Shown piece by piece: positions 17,755 to 26,208 of a DNA stretch of 64,000 bases. The DNA is from Algoriphagus boseongensis. Its GTDB lineage: Bacteria > Bacteroidota > Bacteroidia > Cytophagales > Cyclobacteriaceae. Each line of letters starts with the position of its first letter. Position 1 is the first letter of the stretch. A model generated the notes under the pieces. The model did no database searches. It was not told where the DNA came from and saw only the letters and a program-made list of their open reading frames with translations. The position numbers and the translations under genes are program-made. The stretch is from positions 186,001 to 250,000 of the forward strand of contig NZ_SNYF01000007.1 in NCBI RefSeq assembly GCF_004362805.1, read 5' to 3'.

Positions 17755-18921
17755 ATGACAGCACCCAAGCGCATAGCTATCCTCGGAAGTACAGGAAGTA
17801 TCGGAACCCAAACCTTGGAGGTGATCCGACAGCATCCTGAGGAGTTTACCGTAGAAGTCCTAACTGCCCAAAACAATTGTGATTTGCTCATTGCCCAAGC
17901 TTTGGAGTTTAATCCAAACGCGGTGGTTATTGGAAACGAGGCAAATTACCTAAAGGTGAAAGAGGCTTTGATTCCGCACGATATCAAAGTTTTTGCCGGA
18001 CAAAAAGCTTTGGCTCAGGTGGTAGAAATGGAAACCATCGATGTGGTTTTGACCGCATTGGTTGGGTATTCTGGTCTGATTCCTACGGTTCATGCGATAA
18101 AAGCTGGAAAGCAAATTGCCTTGGCAAACAAGGAAACCTTGGTCGTGGCGGGAGAGATTATTACAGCGCTTGCCAAAGAAAATGGAGTAAATATCTACCC
18201 AGTTGACTCAGAGCATTCCGCAATTTTCCAGTGTTTGGTAGGGGAGTTCCATAATCCAATAGAGAAAATAATTCTTACGGCTTCAGGTGGTCCTTTTCGG
18301 GGAAAAGATCGGGCCTTTTTGGAGACCGTCACCCGGGAGCAGGCGCTCAAACATCCCAACTGGGACATGGGAGCCAAAATCACCATTGATTCGGCATCCC
18401 TGATGAATAAGGGATTGGAAGTGATTGAGGCCAAATGGCTTTTTGGTTTAAAGACCGAGCAAATCGAAGTGGTCGTGCATCCTCAGAGTATCATCCATTC
18501 CTTGGTTCAGTTTGAGGATGGGTCGATCAAAGCACAACTTGGGCTACCTGATATGCGTATCCCTATTCAGTTTGCTTTAAGCTTCCCTCATCGCCTCAAG
18601 AGTGATTTTGAACGATTTGATTTCACCAAATATCCCCAATTGACCTTTGAGCAGCCTGATTTGAAAACCTTCAGGAACCTTCAGCTGGCATTTGATGCTT
18701 TGGCAAAAGGAGGAAATGCTCCTTGCATTCTCAATGCAGCCAATGAAATTGCTGTGGCAGCTTTTCTGAGTAGGGAAGTTGGGTTCTTGGAAATGTCAGA
18801 TTTGATCGAGGAAACACTAGCAAAAACCGAATTTGTCCAGCATCCTACTTTGGAGGATTATGTGGAAACAGACAAGCGGGCAAGAGAAATAATTGAAAAT
18901 TTAATTAAGTCAAGAGTATAA
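17755..18921 (+). CDS. dxr: 1-deoxy-D-xylulose 5-phosphate reductoisomerase
   Basis: 388 residues, the normal length. The NADPH-binding start ILGSTGSIGTQTLEVI (9-24), the ALANKE motif (about 122), metal-site residues in PVDSEHSA, the SGGPF loop, and MNKGLEVIEAKWLF with PQSIIHSLVQF are all present. The enzyme makes 2-C-methyl-D-erythritol 4-phosphate, the committed step of the MEP isoprenoid pathway in the cytoplasm. The stop codon abuts the ATG of rseP with no gap, so the pair is an operon. A dxr-rseP pairing is common in Bacteroidetes. Confidence 0.97.
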   Translation: MTAPKRIAILGSTGSIGTQTLEVIRQHPEEFTVEVLTAQNNCDLLIAQALEFNPNAVVIGNEANYLKVKEALIPHDIKVFAGQKALAQVVEMETIDVVLTALVGYSGLIPTVHAIKAGKQIALANKETLVVAGEIITALAKENGVNIYPVDSEHSAIFQCLVGEFHNPIEKIILTASGGPFRGKDRAFLETVTREQALKHPNWDMGAKITIDSASLMNKGLEVIEAKWLFGLKTEQIEVVVHPQSIIHSLVQFEDGSIKAQLGLPDMRIPIQFALSFPHRLKSDFERFDFTKYPQLTFEQPDLKTFRNLQLAFDALAKGGNAPCILNAANEIAVAAFLSREVGFLEMSDLIEETLAKTEFVQHPTLEDYVETDKRAREIIENLIKSRV

Positions 18922-20241
18922 ATGGAAACTTTGATTATGGTGGGCCAGCTGCTGCTGGGATTGTCAATCCTGGTAGGGCTTCACGAGCTGGGACACTTGC
19001 TTACAGCCAAAATGTTTGGCATGCGTGTAGAAAAATTCTCCATCGGTTTTCCTCCGAAAATCGCAGGATTTCAATGGGGAGAAACTGAGTATTCTATTGG
19101 AGCAATTCCACTTGGAGGATTTGTAAAAATCTCCGGAATGGTGGATGAATCCATGGATACCGCTCAATTGGCTACAGAGCCACAACCTTGGGAGTTTCGA
19201 TCCAAACCAGCCTGGCAGCGATTGATCGTGATGCTGGGAGGTATTATCGTCAATGTCATCACAGGGATTATCATCTTCGTTTCCTTGGTGTATAAAAACG
19301 GGGAGACCTATTTTTCAAGAGAACAGGTTATTGAAAACGGAATTGTTGCCTATGAATATGGGGAGGCAATTGGTTTACAAACCGGAGATAAAATTCTTGA
19401 CATCAACGGAGAGCCTTATCAGAGCATTACCGAGCTAACTAGCGGAGCAGCCTTACTCAGCGAAAATGGATACTATTCTGTGGAAAGAAATGGTGAAGTG
19501 ATTCAGGTGGAGATTCCTCGTGGATTCATCAATACCTTCAATTCAGAGGAAGCTTTCAGCAAATTCGTTTCAATCCGATTTCCATTTGAAGTAGGTGAAG
19601 TAGATAAAGGAAGTGGTGCGGAAGCCGCTGGAATCCAAGTGGGAGATAAGATCTTATCCGTAAATGGGCAGGAGATCCAATACTTTGACGAGATGCAATC
19701 CGCATTGAAAGGCTTGGTTAATCAATCCGCTCAAATCGTAAGACAAAAGGGTGCTGCCACCGATACCTTGACTATTCCTGTTACGGCTGATGCCAGAATC
19801 GGTATTGCTGTCCAGCCTTTGGTCGAGCCAGTACGAAGAGAATATGGAATTGGGGAATCCCTTTCTAAAGGCACTTCAAGAGCATTCGGTGTGGTAATTG
19901 TGAATGCAAAAGCTTTGGGTAAAATGTTCACCGGAGAGGTTTCTGCTAAAAACGTCAGTGGGCCGATCGGGATGGCAAAAATTTATGGCAACAGCTGGGA
20001 TTGGACCAAATTCTGGAGCATCACCGGTTTGATTTCTATGATTTTGGCATTTATGAATTTATTGCCGATTCCTGCCTTGGATGGAGGGCATGTGATGTTC
20101 CTTCTTTATGAAATGGTATCCGGAAGAGCTCCTTCTGATAAGTTCTTGGAGAATGCCCAGAAGGTCGGAATGGTGATTTTGCTGGCACTGATGGTTTTTG
20201 CCATTGGCAATGATATCCTGAAGTTATTTACAGGAAGTTAA
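18922..20241 (+). CDS. rseP: RIP metalloprotease RseP (site-2 protease)
   Basis: 439 residues. The zinc motif HELGH (21-25) lies in the first membrane helix. Two PDZ domains occupy the periplasmic centre (about 115-290), and the third zinc ligand is in NLLPIPALDGGH (Asp about 387) in a C-terminal helix. Family members cut membrane-spanning anti-sigma factors during envelope stress and clear leftover signal peptides. It is co-transcribed with dxr and followed by a strong terminator. The proteostasis genes later in the window fit the same stress theme but are not linked by transcription. Confidence 0.95.
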   Translation: METLIMVGQLLLGLSILVGLHELGHLLTAKMFGMRVEKFSIGFPPKIAGFQWGETEYSIGAIPLGGFVKISGMVDESMDTAQLATEPQPWEFRSKPAWQRLIVMLGGIIVNVITGIIIFVSLVYKNGETYFSREQVIENGIVAYEYGEAIGLQTGDKILDINGEPYQSITELTSGAALLSENGYYSVERNGEVIQVEIPRGFINTFNSEEAFSKFVSIRFPFEVGEVDKGSGAEAAGIQVGDKILSVNGQEIQYFDEMQSALKGLVNQSAQIVRQKGAATDTLTIPVTADARIGIAVQPLVEPVRREYGIGESLSKGTSRAFGVVIVNAKALGKMFTGEVSAKNVSGPIGMAKIYGNSWDWTKFWSITGLISMILAFMNLLPIPALDGGHVMFLLYEMVSGRAPSDKFLENAQKVGMVILLALMVFAIGNDILKLFTGS

Positions 20242-20259
20242 GATTTCCTTAAAAGAATG

Positions 20260-20287
20260 AAGGCCGGAATTTCCGGCCTTTTTTATT
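20260..20287. terminator. Bidirectional hairpin terminator
   Basis: A perfect 10-bp stem (AAGGCCGGAA / TTCCGGCCTT) with T-rich tail lies between the convergent rseP and antiporter genes. Confidence 0.85.
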
Positions 20288-21558
20288 TACTCAGGTTTTT
20301 CTTCCAAAACGCTTGGGGCTTTCCACTTGATGGAGCCTACACCCCGGTTTTCGGCGATTTTTAAAGCCTTGGAGCTTCTTTTCTTTTCATAGATCATGGC
20401 AAAGGTCATGATCAAACTGGTGCCGATAATTACAAACAACAAGATGCCTGGCTCAAAACTCGCGATCTGGGCTTCAACAGGAATTGCATAAAAAAGCAAT
20501 ACCGTGATCAAACCTCTTGGAGCAATAAATACCTGAGGTAAGATGTCTTTTCCTTCGAAAATAAAAACCAAAACGAATCGGATCGCATAAATCGAGGCGA
20601 TCAGGAGCGTACTTATCAGGGCAACTTCGACACTGAAAAGGGAAGTGATGGCAATGGTTAATCCGAAAATGACAAAGAAAAAGGTTCTTACCACAAAGGC
20701 TGTTTCTGCGGTAATAGTATGTAGTTCATGATAGATCTGATGCGCTTTTTCAAAATTCACCCATTTGGCAAGTTTCCCCTTGAAAAACAACTGCATGTTG
20801 GCAATCACCAACCCGAAAATCAAAATGATAATTAGGGAGGATAAGTGCATTTTCTTTCCTACTGCATAAAGCAATAGAAGAACAGCGATCAATAGGAAAA
20901 GCTTGACTTGACTTTTGATATTCTGGAAAATCAAAATGATCGCATAACTGGCCACAATGGAAATGGCAACTGTCAATAGGAAATTTCCTCCAAATCCTAC
21001 CAAACCAGTATCCTCTGCTGGGTCAAATTTCCCTGAGAGAAAATAGAAAAGCATAATTCCGAGAATATCTGAAAAGGTGCTTTCATAGATATGGAATTCC
21101 CGCTTTTTGCCCTTAAGCCCCGATACACTGGGGATGATAATCGCACTGGAAAGAATCGAAAGCGGAGTGGCATACAGCCAAGCCGATTGCCAGGTCATCT
21201 CGGGGATATAGTAGTATAAAATGTATGCTGCTGCCCAGGTAGATGCTCCCAATCCTATGCTGGCTATTGCCATGGATTTGAGGATTGGAATCAGTTTTTC
21301 ACGTTTCAATTCCAACTCCAAAGCAGCTTCCAAGACAATCATGATCAAACCCACAATTCCCAAAACTTCCAGGATAGGGAAAAAATCCACCTGATCTGAA
21401 GTGTAGTGTTTGAGCACATATTGAAGAATAATCCCTAAACCAATCAAAAGCAGTACAGCAGGGATATTCGTCTTTTTTGAAATGCCATTAAATAAAAAAG
21501 AAAGAATGATGATGACCGAAACTTCGATGATCAGATTATAGGAAGAAATGAGTTCCAT
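20287..21558 (-). CDS. CPA-type cation:proton antiporter
   Basis: 423 residues with about 11-13 transmembrane helices in the Na+/H+ exchanger fold. The region VLEAALELELK and the segment TPLSILSSAIIIPSVSG, followed by ESTFSDILGIMLFYFL, match the ion-binding helices of the CPA family. It should exchange Na+ or K+ for protons across the inner membrane. Its start overlaps the stop of the MscS-like gene by one base (TAATG), so the two are coupled. It is the last gene of a three-gene operon headed by a P-loop ATPase. It lacks a TrkA-N regulatory domain. Confidence 0.85.
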   Translation of the reverse strand: MELISSYNLIIEVSVIIILSFLFNGISKKTNIPAVLLLIGLGIILQYVLKHYTSDQVDFFPILEVLGIVGLIMIVLEAALELELKREKLIPILKSMAIASIGLGASTWAAAYILYYYIPEMTWQSAWLYATPLSILSSAIIIPSVSGLKGKKREFHIYESTFSDILGIMLFYFLSGKFDPAEDTGLVGFGGNFLLTVAISIVASYAIILIFQNIKSQVKLFLLIAVLLLLYAVGKKMHLSSLIIILIFGLVIANMQLFFKGKLAKWVNFEKAHQIYHELHTITAETAFVVRTFFFVIFGLTIAITSLFSVEVALISTLLIASIYAIRFVLVFIFEGKDILPQVFIAPRGLITVLLFYAIPVEAQIASFEPGILLFVIIGTSLIMTFAMIYEKKRSSKALKIAENRGVGSIKWKAPSVLEEKPE

Positions 21559-22253
21559 TAGTTTTCAAATTTTTCTGAGTTGTTAGTTGCCATTTCGTTT
21601 TCATGGAGGAAATTGATCAAATCCTCATTCGAAGCTCCTTTGGCCAAGGTGTAATGCAGCAGGTAAACATGCTCGGTATTCATTTTTTTCAGTCTGATCT
21701 CCTTTCCCAAGGCAAGGACAGGATGAGCGAAAATCAGAGTTTTCATTTCCGAATAAGGCAATTTACTCTTCAAATAAATCGCTCTTTGTTGGGCTGCCTG
21801 ATTGGAAACTAAGGTAAATCCTGCCTTATCAAAGCTTTTGTACCAAACCCAGCGTTCACCTTGATCTGTACCGATTGCCATCCCTAAACTGGCTATTTTA
21901 TGAATTCTGCCTTTTATTTTACCAGCTTGTACCAAGGTCCCTTCGGCCACCATGGCACTGGATCGAATGACCAATCCGCTAACATAATTTTCAAGTTGTC
22001 TGAATCCCAGGGCAGAAATCAGCAAAACAAGAAATCCATGCGGGAGAGGATCTAGGGACACAAATCCACCAATCACGATGAGCCAGGCAATGGGCTTGTA
22101 AAGAAGTCTAATCCTTCGGAGAAGAAATAAATTTCGCTCACTGATCCGCTTTTTCTTTAGGTATTGAGAAAGCAAAAGAAAGGAGACGGAGAGGACTAGG
22201 TAGGCTCCCGAAACGGTAAGAATTAAGAAGAAAAGATCATTCCAAGCTGTCAT
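21558..22253 (-). CDS. Minimal MscS-like membrane protein
   Basis: 231 residues. Two or three N-terminal membrane helices are followed by a segment reading RQLENYVSGLVI, then AEGTLVQAGKIKGRIHKI and an aromatic IGTDQGERWVWY. This copies the order of the pore-lining helix and beta domain of MscS channels (N-x-x-SG-x-I, V-G-x-x-x-G-x-V). The channel-typical glycine/alanine packing is poor and the C-terminal cytoplasmic cage is shortened, so this is a divergent relative. It could be a channel, or an ion-sensing subunit for the antiporter encoded next to it. It starts 11 bases after the ATPase gene. Confidence 0.6.
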   Translation of the reverse strand: MTAWNDLFFLILTVSGAYLVLSVSFLLLSQYLKKKRISERNLFLLRRIRLLYKPIAWLIVIGGFVSLDPLPHGFLVLLISALGFRQLENYVSGLVIRSSAMVAEGTLVQAGKIKGRIHKIASLGMAIGTDQGERWVWYKSFDKAGFTLVSNQAAQQRAIYLKSKLPYSEMKTLIFAHPVLALGKEIRLKKMNTEHVYLLHYTLAKGASNEDLINFLHENEMATNNSEKFEN

Positions 22254-22264
22254 ACGAATCAGGG

Positions 22265-24655
22265 CTAGTTGGCAAGTAGTTCATGGTAAACCAAAACAGC
22301 ATTCAAGTCCTGTCTTACTGAGTTCTTCACAAGCAATTGCCCTTGAACATTTCTCTCTAAAATTCCAATATTCAACAGTTTTCTGACCGCAGGTTTGAAC
22401 TGGGAATCATAGTTTTTGGTAAATAGATTTTTCAATTCCAGATCGGTGCTGTATCCGAATAACAGGCATTGCTTGATTACCAGCAATTCAGGAGTTTTTA
22501 GGAAATCATTCAGGTGCGTCTCTTTTTCCGTGAATCGGATATTACCGTCTATTTGTACATCGGTGCAGAATATCCAGGCTTGAAGAACGGCTCCGACATT
22601 GAAATCATGTTTTTTGGCCAGCCAATAAATCTTCTTTCTGATTTGCCCCTCAGTCATCCAGATTCCTTCTTTTTCGAAAATCTTCTTGTGAGAAGCCCCA
22701 TGTCTTAGCATAACGGCTTTGTAGATCTCATCAAATTTTGCCGTTTTGGTTTCCAAGAGATTGGTAAATCCCTCCGAAAAGGGCATCAAAGTATCCAAAT
22801 GAAGACTCAGGGATTTGGTGGCTCCAACGACAACAAAGGCCTTGGAGAAATTGGTATTTACAAAATCAATCAGGCTTGAAGCATTGTCAGCAAGGGAATT
22901 TTCTTCATCTCTCCAAAGGTGGAGGTCGTCGATAATCAGGATTTTTTTGGTATTCATCAGTGACCTGTTGATGAAACTCAAGGCTTGCCCGAGATCCTTT
23001 GAGGTTTTGAATTTTCTTCCTTCGACCGTAATATTTTCATTGGGCTGAAGAATCAAAACTTCCTTTGCGGGAAAAAGGTGAGCAGCAAATTCCAAAAGGG
23101 TAGACTTTCCACTCAAAGGCGGACCAAGTATGGCCAAAGATCTTGCATGGCCTTTTTTCCAATGGTCCACCACTTTTTTGATTTCCTCTTCAAGAGCAGG
23201 TCGTCTGACCATAAACAGGTCCCCAAGGAAATTTTTGTTTTGGAAAAGTGCATGGTAATGGTCAGGGATTTCCTTTTCATTTCGGGTTTCTAGTATGCCC
23301 AAAGCGACTTCCAACTTTTGGTGAGGGGAGTCTTCGGTTACTACCTTAACTTTTTTGCCTAAGTTGGATAAGAGATTTCCAATTGTCTTTGACCAAATAT
23401 TTTTCTTTATAGAACCTCCAGTCAACCGTGCAAAATTAGTTTGTAAAGGTACCTTGAGGTATTCCGCCTGGGTATAAACTTCAGAAACCTTAAACCCTTT
23501 CAACAAGTCTTCAATCAGTTCGACTGGGCCTTGGTTTTGCACTGAGGTCTGATTCTCTTTTTCAAAAATTTCATTCCAGGAGCTTATTTCTCCTTGAATT
23601 CCATTGGAATTGGAGGATCCTTTGGCGAAGCTTAGGCTGTTCTTGATCCGGTTGGCTACATTTAGCCGATGAGAACTCAGGGCCTCCAGATTATCCCAAA
23701 GATCAATCAGTTCAGGAAGGATTTTGTAATCCATCCATTTTTGAGTGCTTTTTCTGAAATCAATTTTTTTGGTAAGGAGATAACCTTCTTTGGAATCTAC
23801 TGGAATGGAATATTCCTTAAGCAAATTGATCTGGTCCTCAAGCTGTCTGATCTTAGAATCAGAGTTGATTTCTTGAGCCTTTGCCGCATTGAGTAAGCTG
23901 TCGAAGTTGGAGATGACCTGATCTATTTCCCTTTCATTTTTTTCTAAGAGAATTAATTCCTCAAGGCAAATCCTGGTCTTTTCCCTGAAAAATTCACTTG
24001 CTTCCAAAACCTCATCCTTCATCTTAAGGACCAAATTGGAGATACTTTTAAATTCCTCACTGGTAGTCCGTAACTGAGAGCCGCAATGAGTGATTTCTGA
24101 AAGTTGATTTTGAATAGACTTGAATTGGGTGATATAAATCTCGCTAGGATTTGCAAAGTGTTTGACCGATTCCAGTTTTTGCTTAAAAAGATCTTCTCGG
24201 CCCATCATGGTCTGATATTCACTGGAGAAAAATCCGGCGATTTTTTCCGTTTCTTTTCCCAGCAATTCTTGAGTTTGGGAAAAATGCTTAGCATACGTCT
24301 GATCTGAAATAAACCCTTCCGAATGTCTCAATTCCGCTATGGAAAGTTGGAGCAGACAATCTCTGAGAAGAAGTAAAATTGACTTAAACCGATCCGGGTA
24401 AGAAAAATGGAACAAATACCGGCTTGCTTGGATTTCTTTTGATTCACTTTCCTCAGCTGAGCAGGCCAAATCACTGCTCAGGTTAAAAGAATCAATTAAC
24501 CTGGGACCCTCATGCTGTAGATACTCCTGAAGGGAAGAGGGGGCATTGGGCAGTAAAAGCCCTTTATTAAACTTCCCAAAATCCTCTAAAAATCTATCCA
24601 CCAGGGAATTGATTTCCTCCCGAGAAGTTTTTGTTGGCTCTAGAGTTTGTGTCAT
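22265..24655 (-). CDS. Large coiled-coil P-loop ATPase of unknown function
   Basis: About 796 residues from ATG 24655, which has a GGAG-type site 11 bases upstream; another ATG at 24691 would add 12 residues. Residues 1-500 are mostly helical, with heptad-rich stretches (about 170-290). The C-terminal third is an AAA+/STAND-like NTPase: Walker A GPPLSGKST (about 511-519), Walker B ILIIDD (about 572-577) and a sensor-1-like VVVGATKS (about 608-615). It ends in a helical region that could be a winged helix. No known family name comes to mind. It heads an operon with the MscS-like and antiporter genes, so it may gate or respond to ion flux. Confidence 0.7.
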   Translation of the reverse strand: MTQTLEPTKTSREEINSLVDRFLEDFGKFNKGLLLPNAPSSLQEYLQHEGPRLIDSFNLSSDLACSAEESESKEIQASRYLFHFSYPDRFKSILLLLRDCLLQLSIAELRHSEGFISDQTYAKHFSQTQELLGKETEKIAGFFSSEYQTMMGREDLFKQKLESVKHFANPSEIYITQFKSIQNQLSEITHCGSQLRTTSEEFKSISNLVLKMKDEVLEASEFFREKTRICLEELILLEKNEREIDQVISNFDSLLNAAKAQEINSDSKIRQLEDQINLLKEYSIPVDSKEGYLLTKKIDFRKSTQKWMDYKILPELIDLWDNLEALSSHRLNVANRIKNSLSFAKGSSNSNGIQGEISSWNEIFEKENQTSVQNQGPVELIEDLLKGFKVSEVYTQAEYLKVPLQTNFARLTGGSIKKNIWSKTIGNLLSNLGKKVKVVTEDSPHQKLEVALGILETRNEKEIPDHYHALFQNKNFLGDLFMVRRPALEEEIKKVVDHWKKGHARSLAILGPPLSGKSTLLEFAAHLFPAKEVLILQPNENITVEGRKFKTSKDLGQALSFINRSLMNTKKILIIDDLHLWRDEENSLADNASSLIDFVNTNFSKAFVVVGATKSLSLHLDTLMPFSEGFTNLLETKTAKFDEIYKAVMLRHGASHKKIFEKEGIWMTEGQIRKKIYWLAKKHDFNVGAVLQAWIFCTDVQIDGNIRFTEKETHLNDFLKTPELLVIKQCLLFGYSTDLELKNLFTKNYDSQFKPAVRKLLNIGILERNVQGQLLVKNSVRQDLNAVLVYHELLAN

Positions 24656-24938
24656 TAGGTTAAATTCTCCTTCAAAGTAAAAAAAATGCAATGAAATTAA
24701 TTGGAATGATAGGTTTTTGAACTTTTGACAATGGAATTGAAATCATCGTTGTCTTCTTTTTATGGACCTTATTTAAAGATTTTTTTGCTAATCCTAACCA
24801 AGAAAATTCACAGAAATCAGGCGATTTTTATTTGACTAAAAATAAAGGTTAAGAAAATCAATAAGTTAGTTTGAATTAACATTTACAAACTTGTTAGTTC
24901 AATACTTTTTTTCTTGCTTTCAGCTTTCAATTGTGATT

Positions 24939-26204
24939 ATGAATAGATTTTCTTTTTTGGGATTTTTCTTTTTCAGTTTCTTTTGGTTAAATGCCCAATC
25001 GGTAAAAAGTCAAGAATTAGATCCGATACTTTGGAGTAATTTGAATCCCATCACGGCCGAAGAATCCGATTTTGTGGTCTTGGGGTCCAATCAAAAAGTT
25101 TTTGGTAAGATTAACCGTAATTATAACCAAGCCAATTACGACCAGATAAGTTTCGAAGAAAATGGCCTTGAAAAGGTTTTGGAGCCAAAAGACATTGTGG
25201 GGTTTGGCCTTAAAAACGGTCAGATTTTTCTTTCCAAAGTACTCCCGGGTGAAACTTCCCCTGTCTTCTTACAACGATTGATTTCCGGCCCAATTGATTT
25301 CAGTGGCTACAAGGGTAGATATTTTCTCGAAAAGGGGGAGGAATTTGTAGAGCTTCAAGCATTTTACAAGCAGGTAGAAATCCCTTTGGGGGAGACGAGG
25401 AAATTTTTGAAACCCTTCGTTTCCACGCTGAAGTTGATTCTAGAGGGTGGATGCGGAGTGGAGTTATATCCAAAAATTGAAAGGATTCCTTTCACTGAGG
25501 AGGCGATCACCAGTATTTTGGTCAGCTATTTTGAGTGTACTAATTCATCTTTCCAGAGCCATGTAGTTAGGGCTCCGTTTTTGATTCTTTCTCCGACATT
25601 GAGTTTGGGCCCCAGTTATTATTCTCTGACTTCTGTTTCTCGAACAGTAGAACGAGCTGACCAATTTGAAAATAATATTGGTTTCCAGGGATTTATTGGG
25701 GTCAGATTGCATGAGCTAAGAAAGCTCCCTCGATTTAGCATGGATATCAGATTTGGCTTCTCTAATTTTTCTACCCAGTTATTTTCCAGCTATGAGGGTA
25801 CCCAAGCCATATGGACAGGTTCTGAGAAGGTGAAAGAAACGGCTATTTACCTTCCTGTAAGTTTTAATTATAGCATCCTAAAAAATTCCAAAAGGGAGAT
25901 TTATCTGGGATTGACAGGAGGTTTGTGGAACCAGAAAACCGAACTCTCTGAAGGAATTCTGGATGAAAGGTTACTCACCTATGAAGAAGTGTATTTGACA
26001 GAGACCTCTATTGTGCGAAACACTGGAGTGAAATTTATACCCGGGATAAAAGCTGGATTTAATTTGGGATTGGGGCAAATGAGGCGATTGTTTTTTGAAA
26101 TAGAGGGAAATGTTCAAAAAGAATATTACCGGTTTTTCCTTTTTCAAAACGAGGCAGATTACACCAGAAACAGACTTTCTCTACAGTTAGGAATAGAATT
26201 TTAA
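24939..26204 (+). CDS. Outer-membrane beta-barrel protein, unknown function
   Basis: 421 residues from ATG 24939; the frame extends to a TTG at 24891, but only the later start gives a clean signal peptide (MNRFSFLGFF...LNAQS). The C-terminal half alternates hydrophobic and polar residues in barrel-like strands and ends in NRLSLQLGIEF with a terminal aromatic, typical of outer-membrane proteins. The N-terminal third (to about 180) looks like a separate periplasmic domain. It is followed four bases later by a TIG-like lipoprotein gene. I do not recognise a named family. A surface or cell-envelope role is inferred only from topology. Confidence 0.6.
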   Translation: MNRFSFLGFFFFSFFWLNAQSVKSQELDPILWSNLNPITAEESDFVVLGSNQKVFGKINRNYNQANYDQISFEENGLEKVLEPKDIVGFGLKNGQIFLSKVLPGETSPVFLQRLISGPIDFSGYKGRYFLEKGEEFVELQAFYKQVEIPLGETRKFLKPFVSTLKLILEGGCGVELYPKIERIPFTEEAITSILVSYFECTNSSFQSHVVRAPFLILSPTLSLGPSYYSLTSVSRTVERADQFENNIGFQGFIGVRLHELRKLPRFSMDIRFGFSNFSTQLFSSYEGTQAIWTGSEKVKETAIYLPVSFNYSILKNSKREIYLGLTGGLWNQKTELSEGILDERLLTYEEVYLTETSIVRNTGVKFIPGIKAGFNLGLGQMRRLFFEIEGNVQKEYYRFFLFQNEADYTRNRLSLQLGIEF

Positions 26205-26208
26205 GAAA

